64,000 nucleotides of DNA, taken from G963674955 sp963674955. Lineage in GTDB: Bacteria > Desulfobacterota > Desulfovibrionia > Desulfovibrionales > Desulfovibrionaceae. This document shows, one piece after another, positions 17,968 to 27,202 of this stretch. Both the position numbers and the translations under genes were made by a program. The stretch's first letter is position 1, and every line of letters begins with the position of its first letter. The notes below the pieces were generated by a model that ran no database searches, was not told the origin of the DNA, and worked only from the letters and a program-made list of their open reading frames with translations. The DNA is taken from NCBI GenBank assembly GCA_963674955.2, contig CAXXKR010000004.1:1612001-1676000 (forward strand). Reading direction: 5' to 3'.

Positions 17968-20139
17968 ATGCCTCTGAATTCCAAAAAAATAATTTCCATT
18001 ACCTGTCTGTTCATGCTCCTTTGCTGCGGGGCCGTCCTGTTCCAGCACCTGACCTGGGGCGACGACTTTTATTGCGTGGAATGGGCTGACAGGGACATGT
18101 CCAGATCCGCCGACCTCATAAATGAATTTCAGACCACCGGAGCCGAACTGGCCTACGGCGCTGGGGCCAGGCTCCCGGGCGGGGCGCTGCATTACGTCAT
18201 GGCCCTGCCCATGGCCTTCAGCGACGATCCGGCAATGGTCCACGCCTTCATGCTTGGCCTGAATTTTCTGGCCGTGGCCCTGATGTTCCTTTCCCTGCGC
18301 AAGAGCCACGGACTGCTGGCGGCCGTTGTGGCTTCCGCCGCATATCTGACCTGCGAGAACCTGTACGACAACATCTATCACCTCTGGAATCCAGGCTTTC
18401 TGCCCCTGTTCACGGTGTCCGCATACCTGCTGTTCATGCGCACCATCCGCAACGGCAAGGGGCTGGACTTCTTTTTGTTCGTGTTCTTCGTCTTCCTGGC
18501 CGTGCAAATGCATCTTTCGGCCATCTTCATCCTGCTGGCCGCAGTGATCTGCCTGTGCATCTTCCATCTGGCGGATCACGGAATATCCCCGGCCAAGGCC
18601 TTTGCCGCGATTTGCAGCACAATTTTCCTGATCATCGCGGGCGCGGCGGCAGCCCTTTTCCCGCACATCGCTGACGAAGCCATAAACGACTTCCCAAACA
18701 CCCGGCTTTTCTTTCTCCAGAAGCACCTGGACATGATCAAGGAAGGCAATACTGTTCCCATCCGGCTGCATTACCTCTGGAACATCCTCGGCCAATTCAA
18801 GGGCATGACCACAATCAACCCGGAAAAAATCGCCTTTCTCCCCCTGCGCTGGCTGCTGGAGCTGGCAATGGGCCTGTTCACACTGCTGGCGGGCCTGTTC
18901 ATGCCGATCTTGTTCGGAGTGGGCCTACTCAAGAAATTTGACAGCCCCGTGCTGGGCCTTTCCAGGGAACAGGCCCGCAGTTTCATGTTCGTTGCCACGG
19001 CAATGCTCATCGGCGGCCTGTATTTCGCCTTCGACCCCATCGACATTCTTTCCCGTTCAGCAGGCTGGCGCTACGTCTTCTATCTGCTTCCGGCTTTTTG
19101 CATCATGGCGGGAATCGCCTTCCAGGCCCTGGCGGACAAGCTTGCGGACATGGGCCACAACAAGGCCGTGGCGGCTCTCTGCCTGTTGGCGATGCTGAGC
19201 ATCGGCTGGCTGAGCGTGGTGACAATCGGCCATTTTGAAAAATACCGGGACATGAAATTCACGCACAGCTACTGGAACGAACTCTTCAACAACATCAAGG
19301 CGGAAACCAGCTGGCCTATCGAACAGGTGGCGGGAAGGGTGCAATTGGCAGTATATGCAAAGGACACGGGTATAGCATTTTCTCTAGAGAGTCCAATTGC
19401 TTATAGATTACACCGTGCACATCGAGATTACCCAGGTTCACTTGATTCGCCTGGCGCGATATATATAATAAATGGCAAGATATTACTTGATACAGACCAA
19501 CAGGGTATAGATAAAATCCTAAAACAATCTGGTCAAAATTTAATCTATCGGCATCATACCTTTTTTAACAACGATTTATTCATAACATATGACCGAAAAA
19601 ACGGTAAAGCCTACACCTCCTTCAGCAACCGCTACAGACGGACGGGACGCGAACGGCTAATCGACAGCCACATGCGCGACATCAAGCCGGGCGGACACCT
19701 TGCGGTTGTCTACGGCAAGGACGAGCAGGGAATTATCGCCAACCTGGGAAGCGACATATACATATATGTCCAATTGGAAAAAGCCGACGGCAATACCAGG
19801 GCAGTGCTGCATTCCAACCAGCTTCGCGGACACGCCCACGGCAGCGGCAAATTCCATGACGGAACCATCGTGGACCCGATCCTGGTCTGGAAAAACATCG
19901 AAAACGGCTCCGAAAATATTACCTCCATTGCGACGGGCGTGGTGGGCAGGTACGGCGTATTCACCCCGCTGGGGACTGATAAATTGCAACTCAAACCCGG
20001 AAAATATTCCCTGACATTCAAGGCCAACGTGGTGAATAGGGAATTGACCGTCAAGGACAAGAAAGACGTGTTTGCAGAAAAAATCAAGGGTGAACCCGTA
20101 AGCATTGGGCTGGGCGAAGTTATCCTGTCCGGCAATTGA
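17968..20139 (+). CDS. GT-C-type polytopic glycosyltransferase-like membrane protein
   Basis: 723-aa inner-membrane protein. About ten hydrophobic helices occupy the first 430 residues (first: IISITCLFMLLCCGAVLF), with an early periplasmic acidic loop FYCVEWADRDM as in GT39/ArnT-like enzymes; a soluble beta-rich domain follows (about 440-723). Such proteins move a sugar from a polyprenyl-phosphate carrier on the periplasmic side. The stretch from about 19345 to 19615 (residues 460-550) is clearly more AT-rich than the flanks, as if replaced by foreign DNA within an intact frame. It is followed 9 bp later by a methyltransferase. Confidence 0.72.
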   Translation: MPLNSKKIISITCLFMLLCCGAVLFQHLTWGDDFYCVEWADRDMSRSADLINEFQTTGAELAYGAGARLPGGALHYVMALPMAFSDDPAMVHAFMLGLNFLAVALMFLSLRKSHGLLAAVVASAAYLTCENLYDNIYHLWNPGFLPLFTVSAYLLFMRTIRNGKGLDFFLFVFFVFLAVQMHLSAIFILLAAVICLCIFHLADHGISPAKAFAAICSTIFLIIAGAAAALFPHIADEAINDFPNTRLFFLQKHLDMIKEGNTVPIRLHYLWNILGQFKGMTTINPEKIAFLPLRWLLELAMGLFTLLAGLFMPILFGVGLLKKFDSPVLGLSREQARSFMFVATAMLIGGLYFAFDPIDILSRSAGWRYVFYLLPAFCIMAGIAFQALADKLADMGHNKAVAALCLLAMLSIGWLSVVTIGHFEKYRDMKFTHSYWNELFNNIKAETSWPIEQVAGRVQLAVYAKDTGIAFSLESPIAYRLHRAHRDYPGSLDSPGAIYIINGKILLDTDQQGIDKILKQSGQNLIYRHHTFFNNDLFITYDRKNGKAYTSFSNRYRRTGRERLIDSHMRDIKPGGHLAVVYGKDEQGIIANLGSDIYIYVQLEKADGNTRAVLHSNQLRGHAHGSGKFHDGTIVDPILVWKNIENGSENITSIATGVVGRYGVFTPLGTDKLQLKPGKYSLTFKANVVNRELTVKDKKDVFAEKIKGEPVSIGLGEVILSGN

Positions 20140-20148
20140 GAACGAATC

Positions 20149-20751
20149 ATGGGCGACGAGTTCAAGGCAAAAGCATATTTCGACGGACAGGCCAAGGATT
20201 ACGACTTGGCTTCGGCCCGCTGGCCATGGTCAATGATCCGGGAATGGGAAGCCAAAGGGCTAATGCCGCTTCTCGGTCCCGTGGCAGGAAAACCCGTGCT
20301 GGAGCTGGGGTCGGGCGCAGGCTTTTACACCCGCAGGCTCATCGAACTTGACGCAAAACACGTCTGGGCGGTTGACATTTCCCGGCGCATGCTGGAAATG
20401 CTGCCCAAGGAAAAGGTGACGCCGCTTCTGGGCGACGCCGCCACAATTAATCCCAGCCGCAAATTTGACCTCTTGTTCAGCGCGGGCATGCTGGAGTTCG
20501 CCCCGGACCCAAAAGCGGTGTTCAAAAACGCGGCACACCTGGCCAACAAAGGGGCGGTGCTTGCCGTCCACCTGCCCGGCAACGGACTTGCGGCCCGCTG
20601 CTACGCCCGCTTTCACAAGGGGCACGGCGTGGAGATCAACCTGTTCAGCAAGGGTGAGCTTGAAAGACTGGCCCTGGACACGGGCTGGACAGTGGAAAAA
20701 ATTAAAAAAAGATTCCCCTTCAGCCTGCAAGCTAAGCTTGCCAGAACTTGA
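20149..20751 (+). CDS. Class I SAM-dependent methyltransferase
   Basis: 200-aa methyltransferase. N-terminal AYFDGQAKDYDLA is typical of the UbiE/Methyltransf_11 group; motif I is VLELGSGAGFYTRRLI (50-65); acidic WAVDISRRML; motif IV LLFSAGMLEFAPD. GC-rich and close behind the GT-C gene, so probably the same transcript. Acceptor unknown; a methyl cap or sugar O-methylation is possible. Confidence 0.85.
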   Translation: MGDEFKAKAYFDGQAKDYDLASARWPWSMIREWEAKGLMPLLGPVAGKPVLELGSGAGFYTRRLIELDAKHVWAVDISRRMLEMLPKEKVTPLLGDAATINPSRKFDLLFSAGMLEFAPDPKAVFKNAAHLANKGAVLAVHLPGNGLAARCYARFHKGHGVEINLFSKGELERLALDTGWTVEKIKKRFPFSLQAKLART

Positions 20752-20851
20752 GCCTGAGTCCAAATCGAAGCGTAATGGGGATTCTGGACATACTCCTTAT
20801 CACAATATAGGCTCTTGACCGGCTGCCATTGAGCGGCCGTTTGGAAACGAC

Positions 20852-21863
20852 ATGAATCTTAAGAACAAGAAAATACTGGTCACCGGAGCGGACGGCTTCA
20901 TCGGATCGCACCTCACCGAGGCCCTGGTGCGCCTAGGCTGCGACGTGCGCGCCTTCGTGCTCTACAACTCATTCAACTCCTGGGGCTGGCTGGACAGAAG
21001 CGACAAGGATATCCGGGACTCCCTGGACGTTTTCGCCGGGGACGTGCGCGACCCCCACGGAGTGAAGACGGCCATGTCCGGCTGCGACGTGGTCTTTCAT
21101 CTGGCCGCGCTCATCGCCATACCCTATTCCTACCATTCGCCGGATACCTACGTGGACACCAACGTCAAGGGCACCCTGAACATCGTCCAGGCGGCGCGGG
21201 AACTGGGAGTGGAAAAGGTGGTCCAGACCTCCACCAGCGAGGTCTACGGAACGGCGCAGTTCGTGCCCATCACCGAGGAACACCCCCTGCAGGGCCAGTC
21301 GCCCTACTCGGCCTCCAAGATCGGGGCGGACCAGATGGCCCTCTCCTTTCACGCCTCCTTCGACACACCCGTGGCCGTGATCCGGCCCTTCAACACGTAT
21401 GGCCCAAGGCAGTCGGCCCGAGCGGTCATTCCCACGGTCATCACCCAGATCGCGTCCGGCGCAAAGAGTCTCAAGCTCGGCGCCCTGCATCCCACCCGCG
21501 ACTTCAACTACGTGGACGACACTGTGAACGGCTTCCTGGCCGTGGCCAGGTCCAACAAGTCCGTGGGCGAGGTCATCAACGTGGGCAGCGGCTTTGAGAT
21601 CACCATCGGCGATACGGTGAAGCTCATTGCCGAAGTCATGGGCGCGGACGTGGAAATAACAACCGACAAGCCAGCGCATAAGGCCGGAAAAGAGCGAAGT
21701 GGAAAGGCTCTGCGCGGACCGCAGCAAGGCCGAAAGGCTCACAGGCTGGCAGCCCGAATACGGGGGCAGGAAAGGCTTGGCCGAAGGGCTGAAAAAGACC
21801 GTGACTTGGTTCGCGGACCCGGCCAACATCAGCGGTTACAAGCCGGAAATCTACAATATTTAG
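20852..21863 (+). CDS. legB: LegB-like NDP-GlcNAc 4,6-dehydratase, frameshifted near C-terminus
   Basis: Extended SDR that makes the 4-keto-6-deoxy intermediate for LegC. N-terminus ILVTGADGFIGSHLTEAL (cofactor loop), catalytic TSTSEVYG and SPYSASKIGADQ (YxxxK), and RPFNTYGPRQSARAVIPT are intact. After residue 273 (codon at 21668) the reading frame becomes nonsense rich in R/G/Q and ends at 21868. Skipping one of the two Cs at 21671-21672 restores a family-like tail: QRIRPEKSEVERL, SKAERLTGWQPEYGG, WFADPANISGYKPEIYNI, ending TAG 21861-21863. So either one base is extra in the assembly or the gene is truly broken in its last 64 codons. Preceded by 100 bp without a gene. Confidence 0.88.
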
Positions 21864-21893
21864 GCTAGCCGCAAACTATTAACTGGTACCACC

Positions 21894-22802
21894 ATGATCA
21901 GCACACCGAATTGGAAAGTTGGCACAATAGCGCATGAAAAATGTAATAACGCCATTGTAGTGACTGGATTAGGCCGTAGCGGAACAACCATTCTTGGAAA
22001 GCTTATTCATAGTTTTCAAAATGTTGAATACAAATTTGAGCCCCCAATGCTTCTCCCATTATTCCTGCTCATAAACAAACTTAGAAAAAAAGATTGGTGT
22101 CTTTTGTATGAATCCTATTTATATGAAGATTTTTTCATAAACTCAATTTCCGGAAGAGAAATAAACTGCAACATTAGTGATGATAGTTCTATATACAAAG
22201 TAAAAACAAAAAAAGATATTTATAAACGCCTTCAGCAGTCTTTACCAAAGACTAAAGCTGAAAAAATAGCCCTAAATTCTACAATAGCCTATAAAATACC
22301 TTTACCATTTAACATAAACAAACTATGCACATATTATCCAGCCACTAAAATTGTTTTAATCAAAAGAAGACTAGAAGATATTATGTGTTCATTAATAAAA
22401 AAAGCTTGGTTTACAGATGACAGCCTCTATAATACTGGCAGAATATGGCCAACAACAAACCATAAAAGGGTTGCTATACCTTTTTTTGTAAGCCGTGAAG
22501 ATTATGACAATTGGATATCTATGGACGCTATACACAAAGCTGCATATTATTGCATCAAATGTTTTGAAAAATCATCTTCTTTTAATGAATACATTGTCAT
22601 TAGGTATGAAGATTTAGTTTCTAAACCAGTGGAAGCAGCATCGTTGCTTGCAAAAAGACTGAATCTATCTTGGGGTGCCAAAACCAATGACATACTTGCC
22701 ACAATTCATAGTTCTTGTTCAAAAAAAAATTCAAACATCCTAGACGAACTATCAGAACAAATGAGAAAGAAGCTAGAAAAATACTACGACATAAATTATT
22801 AA
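21894..22802 (+). CDS. Sulfotransferase-family protein
   Basis: 302-aa PAPS-dependent sulfotransferase-like protein. The 5'-phosphosulfate-binding loop is VVTGLGRSGTTILGKLI (GRSGTT at 27-32), and the 3'-phosphate-binding region is KIVLIKRRLEDIMCSL, with the late motif VIRYEDLVSKPVEAASLL that these enzymes share. It would add sulfate to the glycan in the cytoplasm. No PAPS-synthesis genes are in the window. Strongly AT-rich in contrast to legB, and it opens a 2.1-kb AT-rich insert. RBS is not obvious. Confidence 0.85.
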   Translation: MISTPNWKVGTIAHEKCNNAIVVTGLGRSGTTILGKLIHSFQNVEYKFEPPMLLPLFLLINKLRKKDWCLLYESYLYEDFFINSISGREINCNISDDSSIYKVKTKKDIYKRLQQSLPKTKAEKIALNSTIAYKIPLPFNINKLCTYYPATKIVLIKRRLEDIMCSLIKKAWFTDDSLYNTGRIWPTTNHKRVAIPFFVSREDYDNWISMDAIHKAAYYCIKCFEKSSSFNEYIVIRYEDLVSKPVEAASLLAKRLNLSWGAKTNDILATIHSSCSKKNSNILDELSEQMRKKLEKYYDINY

Positions 22803-22817
22803 TATTCTCTAATTATT

Positions 22818-24022
22818 ATGAAAAAAATTATCTTTATCGTAAAGGCATTATTTTGTCAGCGCGACTATGAACGATTCGGAATTGAGTTCCTTTCGAATCA
22901 TGGCTTCGAGGTTGAAGTTTGGGATTTTACTCCGTTTATACGTCCAAATCTTTACAAAACCGCTACCCCTCCTGATCCAATAAATTTTTCTGGATATAGG
23001 CTTTTCAAATTGAAAAAAGAAGCCTTATGCGCTCTGGCGCAATTAAGCTCTAATGTATACATTATGTTAATGATCAAATTTGATCGTAACACGTATTCTA
23101 TTTTTAGGACACTAAATAAAAAGCATCTTACCTATGGAGTAACGGTTGGGAAGGGACTCCCAATACCAACAATAGAAGACAAAGCTTGGCTAATCAAAAT
23201 TTTTAATAGTTTTAAAAAAAGTATTCATCTCCCCATAAACTGTTTCGACAGCTTTGCTTGGCTACATGGTTCCCAAGTGAACTTTTAGGCATAAAATCTG
23301 CCAAACATATTTTTTTACGATGTGGAAAAGTAGAAGACAATTCCTATCCCAAAAGTCTTAAAACTAGAACTATCAAAACTCATATGTTTGATTATGATCT
23401 TTATCTTAAACACTTGTCACGAAATAAAAAAAAATGCTGTCTTTGTAAAACAAAAAAAGAGAACAAGCTCCAAGGAGTTTTTCTTGATGTCAACATTGCT
23501 TTTGCTAACGACACTTTGGATTCACCATCAAAGACAAAAATAGACCCCGACGACTATTACCTGACAATTTGTAATTTTTTTAAAAAACTTGAAGATAAAG
23601 CTAATGTTCAAATTTCTGTAGCCGCTCACCCTCGATCTCATTACGCCAACCATCCAGAATACTATGACGAGCGAGAAGTTGTTCGCGGTAAAACAATAGA
23701 AATGGTACAAAATTCAGATTTTGTTTTGTGCCATGTAAGCACTAGTGTAGGTTTTGCAGTTTTGTTCGGCAAGCCAATAATATTCATTACCACTAATGCG
23801 CACGAGTTAAGCGATAACGGTCCATACATAAAATGCCTTGCCTCGCTTCTAGGCAAAAAAGCTATTAATATTTCATCATTACCAGACATAAATTTAAAAG
23901 ATGAACTTATAGTCAACAAAAATTCTTATCGGCAATATATCAATGATTACATCAAGCATAAAGACTCACAAGATATTCCTTATTGGAAAATTTTTGTTGA
24001 TAGCATAAAATATTGCTCTTAA
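22818..24022 (+). CDS. Surface carbohydrate biosynthesis protein, split by a frameshift
   Basis: Two overlapping frames (22818-23288, ending WLHGSQVNF; and from about 23258 to 24022) read as one protein of about 400 aa if one base is restored near 23260-23285. The first half starts MKKIIFIVKALFCQRDYERFGIEFLSN, a Rossmann-like start; the second half has SVAAHPRSHYANHP and DFVLCHVSTSVGFAVLFGKPIIFIT. These are the 'HPR' and 'ST..G.A.L..KP' features of the polysaccharide transferase-like family also seen at 39045 and 51585. Function is probably assembly of the surface glycan, but no donor can be named. AT-rich, pairs with the sulfotransferase. Confidence 0.72.
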
Positions 24023-24353
24023 AAAAAGCGTAATAAAATCAGATAAATTTTTAATCCTCAAATAAGTCTAGCCTATAATTTAGTTCAAGGAGTCCCCCAA
24101 ACAGGAAAAGAAGCAAATTCGGAATCCTGTGAAATAGCCCCCATTCGTTCGAACCTCTCGGCCTACTAAGGAGGTAGGATTGGTGGCAGACCAAACATTG
24201 TTCTTATGAATATACATCTGTGGAACCGAACACTGGACGAGAAAAAACTTCGGGTCGTGAAGGAGTCGTCTTAACTTGGAATAAACCTGTTCTTCATGGC
24301 CCATAAGCACGGCATAGCTTCGAGCCTGTCATCACGATGAAGGATGGTTATCT
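24023..24353 (-). other. Gene-free stretch with a possible relic of a capsule-type gene
   Basis: No complete gene. On the minus strand from about 24304 the reading YSKLRRLLHDPKFFLVQCS resembles the 'KLRKLxRDPxxFF' start that many capsule and polysaccharide proteins share, followed by a short open stretch that ends at 24080. It is too short and isolated to be a working gene and may be a broken leader of a lost one. Otherwise nothing is seen. Confidence 0.3.
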
Positions 24354-24410
24354 GACCGTTGAAAAAGTCCGCAAAATCACAGAGACTCTTCTGAAGCGCA
24401 AGGGGGCTGC

Positions 24411-25125
24411 ATGGCTTTGGGCAAACAGGGTGATCGAAACGGGAAGATGTTCGTAGCATGGGACGAGATTCCGAAATCCCCAGGGCATGCATTTTACGAC
24501 CGACTTCAATCGTTGCTGAACAAGGCTGGATTCGACCGTTTTGCAGAGGCACTTTGCGCTCCTCTATACGCTTCCCGTCAAGGCCGTCCTTCTATTCCTC
24601 CAGGTCGATATTTCCGTATGCATTTGGTTGGCTATTTTGAAGGCATCGAATCCGAGCGCGGCATTGAGTGGCGTTGTGCCGACTCGCTTTCCCTGCGTGA
24701 GTTTTTGCTTTTGGACACAGGGCAGTCCGTGCCTGACCACTCCAGCCTGAGCCGAATTCGTTCTCGTCTTCCGTTGGAGTTGCACCAGGAGGTTTTCACT
24801 TGGGTTCTTGATGTCATCACCCAAGCAGGCTTGGTGCAGGGAGACCGCATCGGCGTGGATGCCTCGACCATGGAAGCCAACGCAGCTATGCGTTCTATTG
24901 TTCGGAAGGACACCGGCGAAGGATATCGGCAGATGCTGCACCGCATGGCCAAAGAGAGTGGCATGGCTACGCCGACAAACGAAGATTTGTCCCGCATGGA
25001 TCGTCAGCGCAAAGGCAAAAAGACTTCCAACAAGGATTGGGAATCTCCGACCGACCCCGAAGCCAAAGTTGCGCGAATGAAAGATGGTCGCACTCGGCTG
25101 GCCTACAAGCCGGAACACGCTGTGG
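24411..25125 (+). pseudogene. IS1182-type transposase, cut off by IS3
   Basis: N-terminal half (about 238 aa) of a DDE transposase: RPSIPPGRYFRMHLVGYFEG, GIEWRCADSLSLREFLLL, VPDHSSLSRIRSRL, then the first catalytic Asp in DRIGVDASTMEANAAMRS, and finally RLAYKPEHAV at the break. Full-length relatives are roughly 450-500 aa, so the second catalytic half is missing. The frame runs into the left end of IS3 copy 2 at 25126. The ATG at 24447 (MFVAWDEIPK) is an alternative start. Confidence 0.88.
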
Positions 25126-25191
25126 AGAAGTGGCCTCGGAAAACTGGACCACTTGGCAAGGTGGACGTAAACAAGCCTGAGGAGGCTGTTC

Positions 25192-25479
25192 ATGTCCAAG
25201 AAGAGAAGAAAGTTCACTGCCGAATTCAAAGCCCGAGTCGCCCTTGACGCCCTGTCAGGGGAACACACATTGTCCGAGCTTGCCAGCAAGTATGGAGTGC
25301 ATCCTAACCAGGTTTCCCAGTGGAAGAAGCAGGCCAAGGAGCAGATTGCCGCAGGCTTCGCGGGCAAGGCTCAAAAGACCCAACAAAGCGATGAGGCTAG
25401 GATCAAGGAGTTGCATGCCAAGATCGGCCAACTCACGGTGGAGAAGGATTTTTTACAACAAGCCTTCGCCAAAATTTGA
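25192..25479 (+). CDS. IS3 OrfA (helix-turn-helix protein)
   Basis: 95-aa DNA-binding OrfA: helix-turn-helix in HTLSELASKYGVHPNQVSQWKKQ and a C-terminal leucine-zipper-like helix (RIKELHAKIGQLTVEKDFLQ). Good GAGG ribosome site before the ATG. Its TGA stop (25477-25479) overlaps the orfB frame by 4 bases (TTGA), with an A4T3 run just before. Either a -1 ribosomal frameshift making OrfAB, as is usual in IS3, or reinitiation at the TTG is possible. Confidence 0.92.
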   Translation: MSKKRRKFTAEFKARVALDALSGEHTLSELASKYGVHPNQVSQWKKQAKEQIAAGFAGKAQKTQQSDEARIKELHAKIGQLTVEKDFLQQAFAKI

Positions 25480-26358
25480 GCTGTGAGCGAAGGCAAAAAA
25501 TCGTCGACACGGGGCATCCTGCACTCAGTGTCAGGCGACAATGCAGAATCCTCAAGCTGCAACGCTCAACGTATTATTATCAGCCGATTGGCGAGTCTGC
25601 GTACAACCTGGCGCTCATGAAGCGCATTGACGAGTTGTTCATGGAACTGCCGTTCTTCGGCTCACGCCAGATGCGCAACGTCCTGCGTGACGAAGGCCAC
25701 CAAGTTGGACGCAACCGTGTCCGACGTCTCATGCGCAAGATGGGGCTGATGGCGGTCTACCAGAAACCGAGAACAAGCCAGCCGCATCCACAGCACAAGA
25801 CGTATCCGTACTTGTTGCGGGGCAAGGCGATCACAAGATTGAATCAGGTATGGTGCGCCGACATCACATACATCCCGATGAAACGGGGCTTCCTGTATCT
25901 CGTGGCGATAATGGACTGGCACAGCCGCGCAGTGTTGTCCTGGCAACTGTCGAACACAATGGAGGCGGACTTCTGCGTGGCCGCCCTGGAGGAGGCTCTG
26001 AATCGCTATGGCGTGCCGGAGATGTTCAATACGGACCAAGGCTCGCAGTTCACGGGCTGCGAGTTCACGCGGACGCTCAGAGAGTCCGGAGTGCGCATCT
26101 CCATGGATGGCAGAGGCCGCTGGATGGATAACGTCATGATCGAACGCCTGTGGCGATCACTGAAATACGAATGCGTGTATTTGCGGGAACTGGAGACGGG
26201 AAGCGAGTTGCGGCAGGCCCTGTCCTGGTGGTTTGATTTCTACAACAACCGCCGCCCGCATCGAACGTTTGACGGCAGAAAGCCGATGGAGATATATCAG
26301 AAAGGCCCCAAGCCAGAGGGGGGTACCCCCTCTGGCTTGGGGCCACAAGGCGGCGTAG
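25476..26358 (+). CDS. IS3 OrfB, integrase-core transposase
   Basis: DDE transposase: CRILKLQRSTYYYQP, then the HTH_21 region FGSRQMRNVLRDEGHQVGRN and the rve core. Catalytic residues are Asp in WCADITYIPMK, Asp in FNTDQGSQFTG, and Glu in GRWMDNVMIERLWRS. Compared with copy 1, the G-run in the terminal hairpin has one extra G (six instead of five). This shifts the frame so the native stop (TAG, 26356-26358, ending ...PPLAWGHKAA) is missed, and translation continues to 26660 through the right repeat into the neighbouring IS. The catalytic core is intact, so activity may remain. Coordinates given are the native gene. Confidence 0.88.
26304..26344 (+). repeat. 19-bp hairpin at the end of IS3 orfB, copy 2
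   Basis: Arms GGCCCCAAGCCAGAGGGGG and complement, loop GTA. Homologous to 6651-6682. The pair A26311-T26337 replaces G6654-C6679 of copy 1, a compensated change that keeps the stem. The extra unpaired G in the loop causes the orfB frameshift in this copy. Confidence 0.85.
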
Positions 26359-26419
26359 CCTATGAAACTGTCCACCTTAATTTCGCCGCTGAGTGGTCCA
26401 ACAAAGTGAACCCACTTCT

Positions 26420-27054
26420 CGGCTCATTGAACACTTCGTCGCAGGCACAACGGCACGTGCCGCCGCCCAACTGGTCGGCGTCAACAAGAACACGGCGGCC
26501 ACATTTTTTCGTCGGCTGCGGAACGTCATTGCCGATGAGATGGAAAAAGCATCGCCCTTTGCCGGAGAGATCGAAATCGATGAGAGCTATTTCGGTGGAG
26601 TCCGGAAGGGCAAAAGAGGACGTGGCGCTGCTGGCAAAGTCCCTGTTTTCGGCCTGTTGAAGCGTGGTGGGCGGGTCTACACGGTCATGATCCCCAACGC
26701 CAGGAGTGCGACGCTTCTCCCGATCATGGAGCGCATGATCTTGCCGGACAGCATCATGTACACCGACGCCTTCAGGAGCTACGATGCGCTGGACGTCTCG
26801 GATTTCCACCATGTGCGGATCAACCACTCCGAACGGTTCGTGGACCGGGAGAACCACATCAATGGGATTGAGAATTTCTGGAACCAGGCCAAGCGCCACC
26901 TGCGACGGTTCAACGGCATCCCCAGGGACAGCTTCCTTCTGTTCCTCAAGGAATGCGAATGGCGGTTCAATGGCGGCGACCACAAAATGCTGTTCAACCA
27001 GTTGAAAAAATAGATCAACACTCGACAGAAAACCTAGTTAGCTAGGACAGCCCC
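26420..27054 (+). pseudogene. IS1595/ISXO2-like transposase, 5' end lost
   Basis: From SRLIEHFVAGTTARAAAQLV the frame reads a transposase of the ISXO2-like type: GEIEIDESYFGGVRKGKRGRG (first Asp), VFGLLKRGGRVYT, IMYTDAFRSYDAL (second Asp), FVDRENHINGIENFWNQAKRHL (conserved Asn/Glu), ending KKMLFNQLKK-like at 27013. The first several residues are lost at the IS3 junction, and the open frame merely starts inside the IS3 right repeat at 26393. A short hairpin CCTAG-TTAG-CTAGG (27033-27046) followed by GGACAGCCCC probably marks the element's right terminal repeat. Confidence 0.85.
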
Positions 27055-27202
27055 TTTTATTTTTATCGGATTTGAGACGAAATCAAGCTGGATATTGCTC
27101 GTTTGTGCCAATCATGAAGATCGACCCGATGAACTTGTACCGATTGCCGTACTCAGCAAGCAGCTGGGCTGAAGGCTGGAAACGATGACTTTTTCAACGG
27201 TC

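Larger units (their letters stand above)
25126..26419 (+). mobile_element. IS3-family insertion sequence, copy 2
   Basis: About 1.29 kb. Left terminal repeat 25126-25153 is identical in its first 28 bases to copy 1. The right repeat, 26392-26419, ends in CCCACTTCT and is more diverged from the left one. It carries an intact OrfA and an OrfB that is intact through the DDE domain. No target duplication is seen, and different IS remnants flank the two sides, so the ends have probably been rearranged since insertion. Confidence 0.92.
24354..27202 (+). mobile_element. IS1182-like element with two nested insertions
   Basis: A perfect 16-bp inverted repeat bounds this segment: GACCGTTGAAAAAGTC at 24354-24369 and its complement at 27187-27202. 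Inside are a truncated IS1182-type transposase (24411-25125), an IS3-family element (25126-26419), and a truncated IS1595/ISXO2-type transposase (26420 to about 27054). The segment 27055-27186 is presumably the remaining right part of the host element. The host is therefore no longer able to move by itself. An IS3 OrfA fragment lies immediately outside the right repeat. Confidence 0.7.

Noticed and set aside
25476..26660. OrfB of 394 aa as a natural long transposase
   Set aside because: The last 100 codons are right-repeat and foreign IS sequence out of frame; copy 1 shows the native end.
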